From DASUPK01 sp963736305 (GTDB lineage Bacteria; Actinomycetota; Thermoleophilia; Solirubrobacterales; 70-9): 64,000 bases of DNA. The position numbers and the translations under genes were made by a program. The first letter of the stretch is position 1. Each line of letters opens with the position of its first letter. The stretch is from assembly GCA_963736305.1 (NCBI GenBank), contig CAVTOD010000008.1, positions 1 to 64,000 on the forward strand, given 5' to 3'. Positions 8,348 through 15,928 of the stretch are shown piece by piece. The notes below the pieces were generated by a model, which saw only the letters and a list, made by a program, of their open reading frames with translations, did not search any database and was not told where the DNA came from.

Positions 8348-8575
8348 ATGAAGACCACAACCCAAAGCAAACGCATCTCGCGGCTGGCGGCCGCCCTGCT
8401 CTCGGCGGCGGTGCTCGGCTCAGCGCTGGCGCCCGCAGGAATCGCAGCCACCCAGACGAACGATGGAGTCCGGGCGAAGGCGACCTCCCGCGCCGACGAC
8501 AAGTGCCGGCAGATCAAGAACAAGAAGAAGCGCAAGCAATGCATCGCCAAGCATGAGGGCGCCAACCATCACTGA
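8348..8575 (+). CDS. small secreted lysine-rich protein
   Basis: 75 residues from the ATG at 8348. GAGGAGG (8332-8338) lies 9 bases upstream of it; the earlier ATG at 8339 touches that site and is less likely. An N-terminal signal peptide (basic KRISR, then LAAALLSAAVLGSALAPAGIA) should be cleaved near IAA-TQ. The mature part of about 40 residues is basic, with two cysteines (DDKCRQIKNKKKRKQCIAKH) that could form one disulfide. I do not recognise the family. It is flanked by hairpin terminators at 8256-8284 and 8614-8641, so it is probably a monocistronic transcript. Confidence 0.72.
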   Translation: MKTTTQSKRISRLAAALLSAAVLGSALAPAGIAATQTNDGVRAKATSRADDKCRQIKNKKKRKQCIAKHEGANHH

Positions 8576-8613
8576 GCGTCTCGTCGGCTGATTCAGGTCG
8601 AGCCCGCTGCTCA

Positions 8614-8641
8614 CGAAAGGGCCGCTGACGCGGCCCTTTCG
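8614..8641. terminator. 12-bp hairpin terminator
   Basis: CGAAAGGGCCGC (8614-8625), loop TGAC, then the exact complement GCGGCCCTTTCG (8630-8641). The CCCTTTCG arm gives a modest T run. It lies 38 bases after the small secreted protein gene. Confidence 0.72.
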
Positions 8642-8786
8642 CTTGGTGACAATCCACGCCCTGCGCCACCAACCGAAGGAGGACCGGGCACCTGATTCGC
8701 TCCGGCGCGCTATTTGGCGTTTCCGGATCGATCTGCGGAGTTCCACGGATGGCATCGGCTGCGATTCACCGGATGCTTCGCTCGTG

Positions 8787-10631
8787 ATGGGAGTCAGGGT
8801 CCTTCAAGGGGCGGCTGTCCAGCGTTCCAGGCTGCTCGCGGTCCTGCTGGGGCTGGTGGCGGCGGGCGCGCTGATCGGTCCGGGGGCGGGCCTCGCCGCG
8901 CCGCCGGGCACCGGCGGCAAGCTCACCATCTCGCCGCAGCCGAACACGCCCGACGCCTCGCCGGCAACGCAGATCAGCATCCTGGGGGTTCCGCGGCAGC
9001 AGATTCGCGCGGTCGCCGTGACGGGACAGGCCTCCGGAGCTCATTCGGGCCGGCTTCGCTCCTACTCGCGCCACCGAGGGGCCAGCTTCGTGCTCGATCA
9101 GCAGCTGACCGAGGGCGAGTCGGTCTCTGTGGAGATCCGCTTCAGGGGACGGAAGCCGGTCCGTTTCTCGTTCACCGTTGCGACCTTCGGCGCGAAGTCG
9201 CCTGTGCTCAACCTTCCCGCGACCCAGCCTGACAAGCTCGATCACTTCGTCACGGAACCGGGGCTCACCCCGCCGGCGATCACCGTGAACAGGAGCTCGA
9301 AGCCGGCCAGGGGGAATGGGGACGTCATGCTGACGCCGCTTCCCTCTCCGGTCGTCCATCCGGGGAGCATCAACACGGTGACGATCAAGCCCGTCGGGCC
9401 GGGTGGTCCGATGATCGTGGACGGTGCCGGGAACCTGGTTTGGTTCAGGCAGATCCCCCCGCCAGACGTCGCCGCCAACCTTCGTCTGCAGCAGTTCCAT
9501 GGCCGCCAGGTGCTGACCTGGTGGCAGGGCACCGTGACGGCCGCCGCGTTCGGGATCGGCGGCGGCGTGATCGCGAACCATTCCTACAACGCGATCCGGG
9601 TCGTGCATGCGGGCAACGGCTACCCGATGGACCTCCACGAGTTCGAGCTCACCCGCGACGGCGACGCGCTGTTCACGATCTACTCGCCGATCCTGGCCCA
9701 CCTGCCCGGCACCCCGGAAGGGACCCTCTCGCCACTGCTCGACTCGATCGTCCAGGAGGTCGATGTCAAGACCGGACTGGTCGTCTGGGAGTGGCATGCC
9801 TATGGGCAGATCCCGCTCGAGACCTCTCAGGCGACGCCGCAGAACAGCGCCTCCTACGACGCCTTCCACTTCAACGCGATCCAGCCGCTCAGCCACGATC
9901 GCGTCCTGATCTCCGCACGGGACACCTCGGCGATCTACAACGTGGATCGGGCGAGCGGCCGGATCCGCTGGACGCTGGGCGGAAGGGGGACCGACTTCCG
10001 GTTCGGCCCCGGCGCGCTGTTCAACCTCCAGCACGACGCTCACATGTTGAACAACGGGCGAATCAGCATGTTCGACGACGGGGCCGGACCGCCGGTGTTC
10101 AATCCGTACTCGCGCGGGCTGATCCTGCAGCTCAACCATCGCCGCCACAAGGCGACCCTTGTGCGCCAGTTCGCCCGCTCGACCAGTACCTCAGCCCAGA
10201 GCGAGGGCAGCCTGCAGCGGCTGCCGGGAGGGAACGTCTTCGTCGGCTTCGGCTCCGAGCCGTTCTTCTCGGAGTTCTCCTCGCGCGGCAAGCTCCTGCT
10301 CGACGCGAGCCTGCCCGTCGACGACGGCACCTACCGGTCCTACCGATTCCCCTGGAGCGCCACGCCGAAGACCCGGCCCGCGGCGGTCGCCCAGCGCACG
10401 GGCCCGTCGGCGGTCTCGGTCTACGCGAGCTGGAACGGCGCCACGCGCGTGGCGAAATGGCAGGTGCTCGCCGGACAGAGTGCGGGATCGCTGTCCCGGG
10501 TTGCGACGGTCCACAAGCGAAGCTTCGAGACGCGCATCGACCTGCAGAGCTCCGCGACAACGTTCGCGGTTCGCGCACTCGATTCGAAGGGGCGCGCGCT
10601 GGGCTCCTCCGCCGCGGTGCCGGCCTCCTGA
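8787..10631 (+). CDS. secreted arylsulfotransferase-family protein (ASST/Arylsulfotran_2)
   Basis: 614 residues from ATG 8787. A hydrophobic export signal (RLLAVLLGLVAAGALIGPG) is near the start, so the protein is probably secreted or lipid-facing. The body has the beta-propeller features of bacterial arylsulfotransferase-like proteins: VDGAGNLVWFR, DLHEFELTRDGDALFT, DVKTGLVVWEW, DAFHFNAIQPL, RDTSAIYNVDRASGRIRWTLGG and QHDAHMLNNGRISMFDDG. The conserved histidines of this set match those ligating substrate in ASST enzymes. A C-terminal beta-sandwich-like tail follows. In-frame codons back to 8643 encode an unconserved basic stretch and are not preferred. The sulfate donor and acceptor are unknown; many actinobacterial members are unstudied. 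Confidence 0.85.
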   Translation: MGVRVLQGAAVQRSRLLAVLLGLVAAGALIGPGAGLAAPPGTGGKLTISPQPNTPDASPATQISILGVPRQQIRAVAVTGQASGAHSGRLRSYSRHRGASFVLDQQLTEGESVSVEIRFRGRKPVRFSFTVATFGAKSPVLNLPATQPDKLDHFVTEPGLTPPAITVNRSSKPARGNGDVMLTPLPSPVVHPGSINTVTIKPVGPGGPMIVDGAGNLVWFRQIPPPDVAANLRLQQFHGRQVLTWWQGTVTAAAFGIGGGVIANHSYNAIRVVHAGNGYPMDLHEFELTRDGDALFTIYSPILAHLPGTPEGTLSPLLDSIVQEVDVKTGLVVWEWHAYGQIPLETSQATPQNSASYDAFHFNAIQPLSHDRVLISARDTSAIYNVDRASGRIRWTLGGRGTDFRFGPGALFNLQHDAHMLNNGRISMFDDGAGPPVFNPYSRGLILQLNHRRHKATLVRQFARSTSTSAQSEGSLQRLPGGNVFVGFGSEPFFSEFSSRGKLLLDASLPVDDGTYRSYRFPWSATPKTRPAAVAQRTGPSAVSVYASWNGATRVAKWQVLAGQSAGSLSRVATVHKRSFETRIDLQSSATTFAVRALDSKGRALGSSAAVPAS

Positions 10632-10732
10632 GCGACGGCACCCGAATGCAACGCGTCCGGTGAAGTACCGGCGCGAGTTTGTTCCATTTCAGAAATCTCC
10701 TCCCGGCTCGTGTTAGCGTCGCGCCGCTAATT

Positions 10733-10772
10733 CCGGGTGACGGCACCCGGGCAACTCTCTCGGGAGGAGAGT
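10733..10772 (+). promoter_or_regulatory. two tandem hairpins in the 5' leader of the SGNH lipase gene
   Basis: CCGGGTG (10733-10739) pairs with CACCCGG (10744-10750). Just after it, ACTCTC (10754-10759) pairs with GAGAGT (10767-10772). The second hairpin's 3' arm contains most of the GGAGGAGA ribosome site of the gene starting at 10776, so folding could limit translation. Seen directly; regulatory role is inference. Confidence 0.4.
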
Positions 10773-10775
10773 CAT

Positions 10776-11573
10776 ATGAAGAGTCGCGTTATCGCAGTTC
10801 TCTGCGTGGTTGCGGCCTGCTTCGTCTTCGTGGCGCCGGCGTGGGCGACGAAGTACGTGGCGCTGGGCGATTCGTATTCGTCCGGCACAGGGACGCGTAC
10901 CTACTACGACAGCAATTGCCAGAAGTCGGTCTACGCGTATCCGTATCTGGAGCACAACGCGCATCCGACGTGGACCTTCGTGCACGCCGCGTGCTCCGGC
11001 GCCACGACCAGCAGCCTGCTCACCAGCCAGGTGTCGAGCGTCACCTCCGACACCAACTGGGTGAGCTACACAATCGGCGGCAACGACGCCGGGTTCTCCA
11101 GCGTGATCACGGAATGTGCCCAGCCGTCCTGGTCATCCGACTGCAACGGCGCGATCGACAATGCGCAGTCGATCATCCAGAACCAGTTGCCTGGCCGGCT
11201 CGACCAGGTGAACAACGCGATCAAGTCGAGGGCCCCAAACGCGAAGGTGATCGCGCTCGACTATCCGCGCCTCTTCAACGGCCAGGATTGCAACGCGTTC
11301 ACCTGGTTCAGCTCGAGCGAGGAGACGCGGCTCAACCAGACCGCCGACATGATCAAGAACGTGATCAGCGCGGCGGCGACGCGGGCGGGAGCGAACTTCC
11401 AGTTCCGCGACGTGATCCCGCCGTTCATCGGTCACGCCGTCTGCGACGGCGGGGGCGGCTCCTCGACGGAGTGGATCAACGGCCTCTCCAACCCGGTTGG
11501 AGAGAGCTACCACCCGAAGACGACCGGCCACGCCAACGGGTACTACCCGGTGGTGCACAACACCACCGGGTGA
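10776..11573 (+). CDS. secreted SGNH/GDSL-family esterase or lipase
   Basis: 265 residues from ATG 10776, with GGGAGGAGAG 5 bases upstream. A signal peptide (KSRVIAVLCVVAACFVFVAPAWA) is followed immediately by the block-I motif ALGDSYSSG with nucleophile Ser33. Block III appears as YTIGGNDAGF and block V as ESYHPKTTGH, holding the catalytic histidine. Six cysteines in the mature part suggest disulfides, as in Streptomyces extracellular SGNH lipases. It probably hydrolyses lipid or acyl esters outside the cell. The leader carries two hairpins that overlap the ribosome site. Downstream is a hairpin at 11597-11627. Confidence 0.9.
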   Translation: MKSRVIAVLCVVAACFVFVAPAWATKYVALGDSYSSGTGTRTYYDSNCQKSVYAYPYLEHNAHPTWTFVHAACSGATTSSLLTSQVSSVTSDTNWVSYTIGGNDAGFSSVITECAQPSWSSDCNGAIDNAQSIIQNQLPGRLDQVNNAIKSRAPNAKVIALDYPRLFNGQDCNAFTWFSSSEETRLNQTADMIKNVISAAATRAGANFQFRDVIPPFIGHAVCDGGGGSSTEWINGLSNPVGESYHPKTTGHANGYYPVVHNTTG

Positions 11574-11596
11574 GCCCGGGCGATGCCGCGGGGGAA

Positions 11597-11627
11597 GGGC
11601 GCCGCCGAGCGACACTCGGCGCCGCCC
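11597..11627. terminator. GC-rich hairpin after the SGNH lipase
   Basis: GGGCG-C-CGCCGAG pairs with CTCGGCG-C-CGCCC around the loop CGACA: a 7-bp stem, one C-C mismatch, then 5 bp. There is no T run, so termination is plausible but not certain. Confidence 0.5.
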
Positions 11628-11762
11628 CACCCACGCTGAATCAGTCCGCAAAGTCCGGGCTATGCATGTTCGGCCGTTTCCCGAGCGGCGTCCTTGGCGC
11701 TATACGACATAGCCGCGATTAGGGGCGACCGAATGCCACAGGGGAACGAGGGCACAGGCGAG

Positions 11763-12086
11763 ATGGATTCCAGGCGCTTCGCCATGCGCAGCGAGCGCGC
11801 CGGCGGGGACGAGCGGGTTCACCTCCTCGGCGAGATGGACCTCTCGGTGGTCGGGAGCGTCGACCGCGAGATGCGCCGCGCGGAGGACGGTGATGCCGCG
11901 AGGATCGTTCTCGACCTCGGCGAGCTCGAGTTCCTCGATGCATCGGGAATTCGCCTGCTGATGCACGTGAACGCCAGGTCGAAGAGCAATGGGGGCCGGC
12001 TCTGCATCACCAATGCCCGCTCTCGCCAGGTCCAGCGCGTGATCGAGCTGACCGGGGCCGCCGACGTGCTGCCCTTCCTGGACTGA
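11763..12086 (+). CDS. STAS-domain anti-sigma-factor antagonist
   Basis: 107 residues from ATG 11763; in-frame ATGs at 11733 and a start at 11694 are possible but add unconserved residues. The STAS fold is clear: GGDERVHLLGEMDLSVVGSV, then IVLDLGELEFLDASGIRLL, with the serine of DASG as the residue normally phosphorylated by a cognate anti-sigma kinase, and the tail VIELTGAADVLPFLD. Such proteins release a sigma factor when dephosphorylated. No kinase or sigma gene lies beside it, so the partner is elsewhere. It resembles the STAS gene at 62501-62881 only at family level. Confidence 0.88.
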   Translation: MDSRRFAMRSERAGGDERVHLLGEMDLSVVGSVDREMRRAEDGDAARIVLDLGELEFLDASGIRLLMHVNARSKSNGGRLCITNARSRQVQRVIELTGAADVLPFLD

Positions 12087-12147
12087 GCGCCGCACAGCAC
12101 CTCGCACGCCGAGTCAATTCCCGGCGTAACGTGTTCAGGCGGTAGGA

Positions 12148-13446
12148 GTGTCGTTCGTCCGAAGAATCTCGCTTGCAGCGCTCATCTCGCTGATCGCCCT
12201 CGTGGTCGCGGGCGTCGCCTGCATGTCATCCGCCGAGGCATTGAGCCACAGCCAGTCCCGTTACCTCGGCGCGGCCAACAAGGGCGTCAAGCAGACCCAT
12301 CGGTGGTGGAATCGCGGCAGGCACTGGTACAGCTCGACGCTGGGCGGCTCCCAGAGCGCGTCGCTGTGGGGGATCGTCCCCCTGTTCGAGGCCCTGAACG
12401 GGCTCCAGCTCGCCCAGCCCTCCGCCAAGCACCGCCATCAGCTGAACCGCTTCGCCTGGGGCGCGCAGCGCTACCTGAACCCGGCGCTTCGGCCCGTGGC
12501 CGGCTTCGGACCGAGGCAGGGCCAGCACAACCCCGGAAAGACCACGTGGTTCGACGACAACGGCTGGTGGGGCCTGGCCTTCCTGGACGCCTACCGCGCC
12601 ACCGGCAACGGGCGCTACCTGGCGGATGCCGAGATCGCACAGAACTTCATCAGCGTGTCGGGCTGGGACTCGACCCCGGGCCGCCCCGGCGGAATCTGGT
12701 GGAACACCAACCACAGCTTCTACGCGGGGGAGTCACTCGCCGGGGGGACCCTGCTCTCGGCGAGGCTCTACGCGATCACACACAACAGCCACTACCTCGA
12801 TGACGCCGTCAAGTTCATCGATTGGGCCGACGTCTGGCTGACCGACGCCTCGACCGGCCTGTACGCGCGCCTCCGCAAGCCGAAGACCTACAAGAACGGC
12901 GGTGTAGACGGCTCGACCGTCACGCCGGCAGCCGCCGACCTAAAGGCCCTGAGCGCGAACCCCGATGAGGCGGCCAAGCTCGAGGCCGCGGGCACGCCGG
13001 TCCCCGGACCGGGGGAGGCGCAATCGGCGTTCAACAATTACCCGCCGTTCGCCCCTTCACCGATGCCCTACGTGAACGGGCCGATGATCCTCGCGCACCG
13101 GATCATCTGCGACGAGACGGGCAAGAAGTCCTACTGCCAGCGGGCTGAGCAGCTCGCCGCAACCACGCTCCAGGTCTACCGCCGCTTCTGGATGGGGCCG
13201 CAGTTCGACTTCTGGTACACGCGCTCGATGCTCGAGTTCGCCCGGCTCGACAACACCGGGGACTGGTACGGGATCGTCCAGCGAAACGCGCGCAGCGCCC
13301 TCCACCGCGCGCACGACAAGCACGGTCTCTACCTGCGCACCTGGTACGGCAAGAAGGCGTCGCGCGCCAACGCCCCGAAGGGCAGCCTGCAGCTGCATGC
13401 CGCCAACGCGGCGCTCTTTGCCTGGATGGGTGCGCTCGGGCGCTGA
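12148..13446 (+). CDS. secreted glycoside hydrolase family 76 (alpha-1,6-mannanase type)
   Basis: 432 residues from a GTG at 12148 preceded by TAGGAG. A signal sequence (RRISLAALISLIALVVAGVA) directs export. The GH76 catalytic pair is visible as Asp136-Asp137 in TTWFDDNGWWGLAFLDAY, followed by NGRYLADAE and GGIWWNTNHSFYAGESLAG, which match the alpha/alpha-barrel repeats of the family. GH76 enzymes cleave alpha-1,6-mannan backbones; in actinobacteria they act on cell-wall mannans or lipomannan-like glycans. An MptB-like mannosyltransferase follows at 15929, so this region may build and trim a mannan (inference). The length is typical. Confidence 0.87.
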   Translation: MSFVRRISLAALISLIALVVAGVACMSSAEALSHSQSRYLGAANKGVKQTHRWWNRGRHWYSSTLGGSQSASLWGIVPLFEALNGLQLAQPSAKHRHQLNRFAWGAQRYLNPALRPVAGFGPRQGQHNPGKTTWFDDNGWWGLAFLDAYRATGNGRYLADAEIAQNFISVSGWDSTPGRPGGIWWNTNHSFYAGESLAGGTLLSARLYAITHNSHYLDDAVKFIDWADVWLTDASTGLYARLRKPKTYKNGGVDGSTVTPAAADLKALSANPDEAAKLEAAGTPVPGPGEAQSAFNNYPPFAPSPMPYVNGPMILAHRIICDETGKKSYCQRAEQLAATTLQVYRRFWMGPQFDFWYTRSMLEFARLDNTGDWYGIVQRNARSALHRAHDKHGLYLRTWYGKKASRANAPKGSLQLHAANAALFAWMGALGR

Positions 13447-13447
13447 G

Positions 13448-13582
13448 CTAGATGCTGGTCCCGGTCGCCAGCAGTGCCACGAGGGCGAGTGCGATCCCGA
13501 AGATCGCCCCGATCGAGTAGGCGAGGACAAGGCGTCCGCCCCGGATGCGATCGGTCGCAAGGTGATCGATCAACGTGCTCAT
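13448..13582 (-). CDS. 44-residue single-span membrane microprotein
   Basis: An ATG at 13582-13580 is preceded by GAGAGG with a 5-base gap and encodes 44 residues. MSTLIDHLATDRIRGGR is a soluble head, then LVLAYSIGAIFGIALALVALLA is one transmembrane helix, ending GTSI. The stop nearly touches the convergent GH76 stop at 13446. No family is recognised. It is similar only in style to the 34-residue protein at 58019-58123. Two palindromes lie in its upstream region (13724-13755). Confidence 0.6.
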   Translation of the reverse strand: MSTLIDHLATDRIRGGRLVLAYSIGAIFGIALALVALLATGTSI

Positions 13583-13723
13583 GCCAACCTCTCTTTCTCG
13601 GGCCTACGGGGTTAGCTGACGGGCTCGCGCCGAAAGAGTGCGCTACGGATCAATCCGATTCGCCCACGGAGCCGAGGCTCCAGTTGGTTCCCCCGTTCGC
13701 GCCACCAAGCGCGATTCGGCAGG

Positions 13724-13755
13724 TGCAATTGCAACGTCCGTACCCAATCGGTACG
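13724..13755. promoter_or_regulatory. adjacent palindromes TGCAATTGCA and CGTACC-N5-GGTACG
   Basis: TGCAATTGCA (13724-13733) is a perfect 10-base palindrome. CGTACC (13739-13744) and GGTACG (13750-13755) form a perfect interrupted palindrome 5 bases further on. Both lie between the zinc-ribbon/HTH gene and the microprotein gene, upstream of the latter. They look like operators for dimeric regulators; the bound protein is unknown. The rest of 13583-13797 shows no gene. Confidence 0.4.
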
Positions 13756-13797
13756 AACTCAAACGAGGCTATTGAATGAAGCGGCCGGCTGCGCCGG

Positions 13798-14190
13798 TTA
13801 TGCAGCCTTGGCGGCCTTCGGCAGCTTGCCGTCGGCCTCGAGTTCCTCGCGAACCTTGCGCACATGGCCCGTGGAGCAGTTCGCGCGCTTGGCGATCACG
13901 CCGTCGGGCTCCTCGGGGCTGCGCTTGAGCTCGAACTCGAGCAGCGCCTGGCGCCGGGAGGCCCAGCCGTCACCCTTCGCGCCGATGGTCGCCTTCTCGA
14001 CTGCCTTCTCACGCTGGCAGTGCAGGCAAAGCCACTCGCCGCCCGACTTGGTCCAGCCCTCCGGCCGGCGGGGCGTGGAGGGGCTGCCCGCGGCGTAGCG
14101 GACGGTCACCTCGCAGCCCACGCAGGTCCAGCGGCGGGTTCGAGGGGCGCGAGCGCGCGTACTGTGGTTGGCTGTGGCGGTCTTGGACAC
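13798..14190 (-). CDS. zinc-ribbon plus helix-turn-helix DNA-binding-like protein
   Basis: 130 residues from a GTG at 14190 with GGAGG 6 bases upstream. The N-terminal half has two CxxC pairs (CVGC at about residues 23-26 and CLHC at about 55-58) forming a probable zinc ribbon. The C-terminal half (LLEFELKRSPEEPDGVIAKR, then ANCSTGHVRKVREELEADG) reads as a winged or resolvase-like helix-turn-helix, with CSTGHVRKVREEL as the recognition helix. The tail is lysine/alanine rich. It is likely a DNA-binding protein, but no named family fits. Its promoter region carries a palindrome and a 17-base direct repeat, which could be its own operator (inference). Confidence 0.65.
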   Translation of the reverse strand: MSKTATANHSTRARAPRTRRWTCVGCEVTVRYAAGSPSTPRRPEGWTKSGGEWLCLHCQREKAVEKATIGAKGDGWASRRQALLEFELKRSPEEPDGVIAKRANCSTGHVRKVREELEADGKLPKAAKAA

Positions 14191-14258
14191 GAGTTACCTC
14201 CGCGGTCGAGTGCTGCGTTCGCGAAGGCTGCCTGTGCTGGAAGAACTGCGCGAAAACG

Positions 14259-14336
14259 CTGCAAATGCCGGGTTTCCTGGGCCCGGCGGGGACGTACATA
14301 TTAGCATATGCTGAAATACCTGCAAATCCGGGGTTT
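14259..14336. repeat. 17-base direct repeat flanking palindrome AGCATATGCT
   Basis: CTGCAAATGCCGGGTTT (14259-14275) recurs as CTGCAAATCCGGGGTTT (14320-14336), with two mismatches and a start-to-start distance of 61. Between them, at 14303-14312, is the perfect palindrome AGCATATGCT. The block is locally AT-rich and lies between the divergent zinc-ribbon/HTH gene and the membrane gene at 14410, so it probably holds both promoters. No other gene is seen in 14191-14409. Confidence 0.5.
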
Positions 14337-14409
14337 TTGACCAAAATTGGCTGATTTCACGCCGCGGTGACCCATTGGACCGGTCAAACCGCTACGAATA
14401 CCGGCCCCC

Positions 14410-15900
14410 GTGCTCAGTCCCGATGCAACCACCAATTCAGGTGGGCGGCTGACCTCGCGATCGACCTGGGCCCTGATCGGGGCCCTGATCGCGCTCGTCG
14501 GTGCGCTTGCCCTCTGCCTCGACCGTTTCCACAACGGTGACTTCTACCTGTCGCTGACGAGCGGCCGGTTCATCGCCCAGCACGGGTTCGCGAGCCACGA
14601 TCCCTTCTCGACGCTTTCTCAGGGTGGCACCTGGCTGAACCAGCAGTGGCTCTCGGAGCTCGCCTTCTTCCGCATCTCCGAGATCTTCGGACCGACCGGG
14701 TTGACCGTGCTCTACGCCGTGCTGATCACGGCGCCGCTGGCGCTGCTCCTGTGGCTCTGCCGGCGGAAGGGGTGGCGGATGCTGGTCGCCGTCGCCGCCT
14801 TCTACTTTCCCGGAGTCCTTGCGGTGGTCCATCCCCGGGCGGCGGGATTCACCGTGCTGATCTTCACGCTGCTGGTCACGCTGCTCTACCTGCTCTGGCG
14901 GGAGCGTGGGGGAGGGAGGGCCAGCGCCCGCCATACCTGGTGGGCTCCGCTCGCGATGCTGGCCCTGTTCGCGCTCTGGGCGAACCTGCATGGCGGATTC
15001 ATCGCCGGGTTCCTCCTGTTGGGTCTCGCCACGATCGGGCTCGCGATCGATCGCTGGCGCGGCATCCCGGGAGCCGTGCCGCTCACGCGGGTCGCAGTGC
15101 TCGGCCTCGTCGGAATCCTTGCTGCGGCGACGGTCACAGTGGCGACCCCGCTCGGAGCGGCGATCTGGGACTACCTGCTGAGCTTCCAGAACCAGGCCAT
15201 CTCGATCGCGAGCACCGAGTGGGAATCCGCCTTCAGCTCGCCGCTTGCGGTCGTGTACCTGTCTCTGGCGGCCTGCTTCGCGGCATGGATGTGGGTGCGC
15301 TCACCCCGGCCGCGCCGCGCCACCACGCTGCTGGTGACGGCCGGATTCCTGGTCTTTGCCGGCTACTCGATCCGCAACATCGTCTTCATCGGCCCGATCC
15401 TGGCCCTTCAGGTCGCCTGGACCGCACCGAACCGGGGCCCCACGCCGATCCGCGGCCCGGTCGCGCTCTTCGGGGCCGCCGCGGCCGTTGCGGCCCTCGT
15501 CTGGGCCGTGGTCCTCGGGCCGGCTCGCGACGACCCGACACTCGGGTTCCCGGTCGCAGACTTTGCGATCGCGCATCCGCCCAAGCACGGGCGGATCGTC
15601 ACCTACGCCGGAGTGGGCTCCTACATCAACTGGCGCTCGCCCGAAACGCCGGTCGTCCTGAACGGCTGGCTCGAGCAGTACACGCCACAGGAGCTGCTCG
15701 ACAACTACGGGATCCTGCGGGCGGGGTCTGAACCGGAACTGGCGGCAGCGCTGCGCAGGACGCACGCGGGCGCCGTGATCGCGCATCTGCCCTCCGCGAT
15801 CCAGCGACTCGAGGCAGCGGGATTCCGCCCGGAGTTCACGTCGCCGGACGGGACCTATCTGGTCCGGGTGCCGCATCACCCGAGGCCAAGCTCCCCTTAA
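14410..15900 (+). CDS. polytopic membrane protein, GT-C glycosyltransferase-like
   Basis: 496 residues from a GTG at 14410 with about ten hydrophobic helices (WALIGALIALVGALALCL first, VALFGAAAAVAALVWAVVL last), then a soluble C-terminal domain of about 110 residues. The first extracytoplasmic loop contains NGDFYLSLTSGRFIAQHGF and the motif WLNQQWLSELAF. Such D/W-containing first loops occur in GT-C type glycosyltransferases and related uncharacterised membrane proteins. The C-terminal part (GVGSYINWRSPETPVVLNGW) is typical of these uncharacterised large membrane proteins. The neighbouring MptB-like gene supports a cell-envelope glycan role. Substrate unknown. Confidence 0.6.
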   Translation: MLSPDATTNSGGRLTSRSTWALIGALIALVGALALCLDRFHNGDFYLSLTSGRFIAQHGFASHDPFSTLSQGGTWLNQQWLSELAFFRISEIFGPTGLTVLYAVLITAPLALLLWLCRRKGWRMLVAVAAFYFPGVLAVVHPRAAGFTVLIFTLLVTLLYLLWRERGGGRASARHTWWAPLAMLALFALWANLHGGFIAGFLLLGLATIGLAIDRWRGIPGAVPLTRVAVLGLVGILAAATVTVATPLGAAIWDYLLSFQNQAISIASTEWESAFSSPLAVVYLSLAACFAAWMWVRSPRPRRATTLLVTAGFLVFAGYSIRNIVFIGPILALQVAWTAPNRGPTPIRGPVALFGAAAAVAALVWAVVLGPARDDPTLGFPVADFAIAHPPKHGRIVTYAGVGSYINWRSPETPVVLNGWLEQYTPQELLDNYGILRAGSEPELAAALRRTHAGAVIAHLPSAIQRLEAAGFRPEFTSPDGTYLVRVPHHPRPSSP

Positions 15901-15928
15901 GGGGCCGGCTCTACCATCTCGCGCGCCG

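Noticed and set aside
15893..15904. Palindrome CCCCTTAAGGGG at the end of the membrane protein gene
   Set aside because: Overlaps the stop codon, has no loop or T run, and 12 bases may occur by chance; not listed as a terminator or operator.
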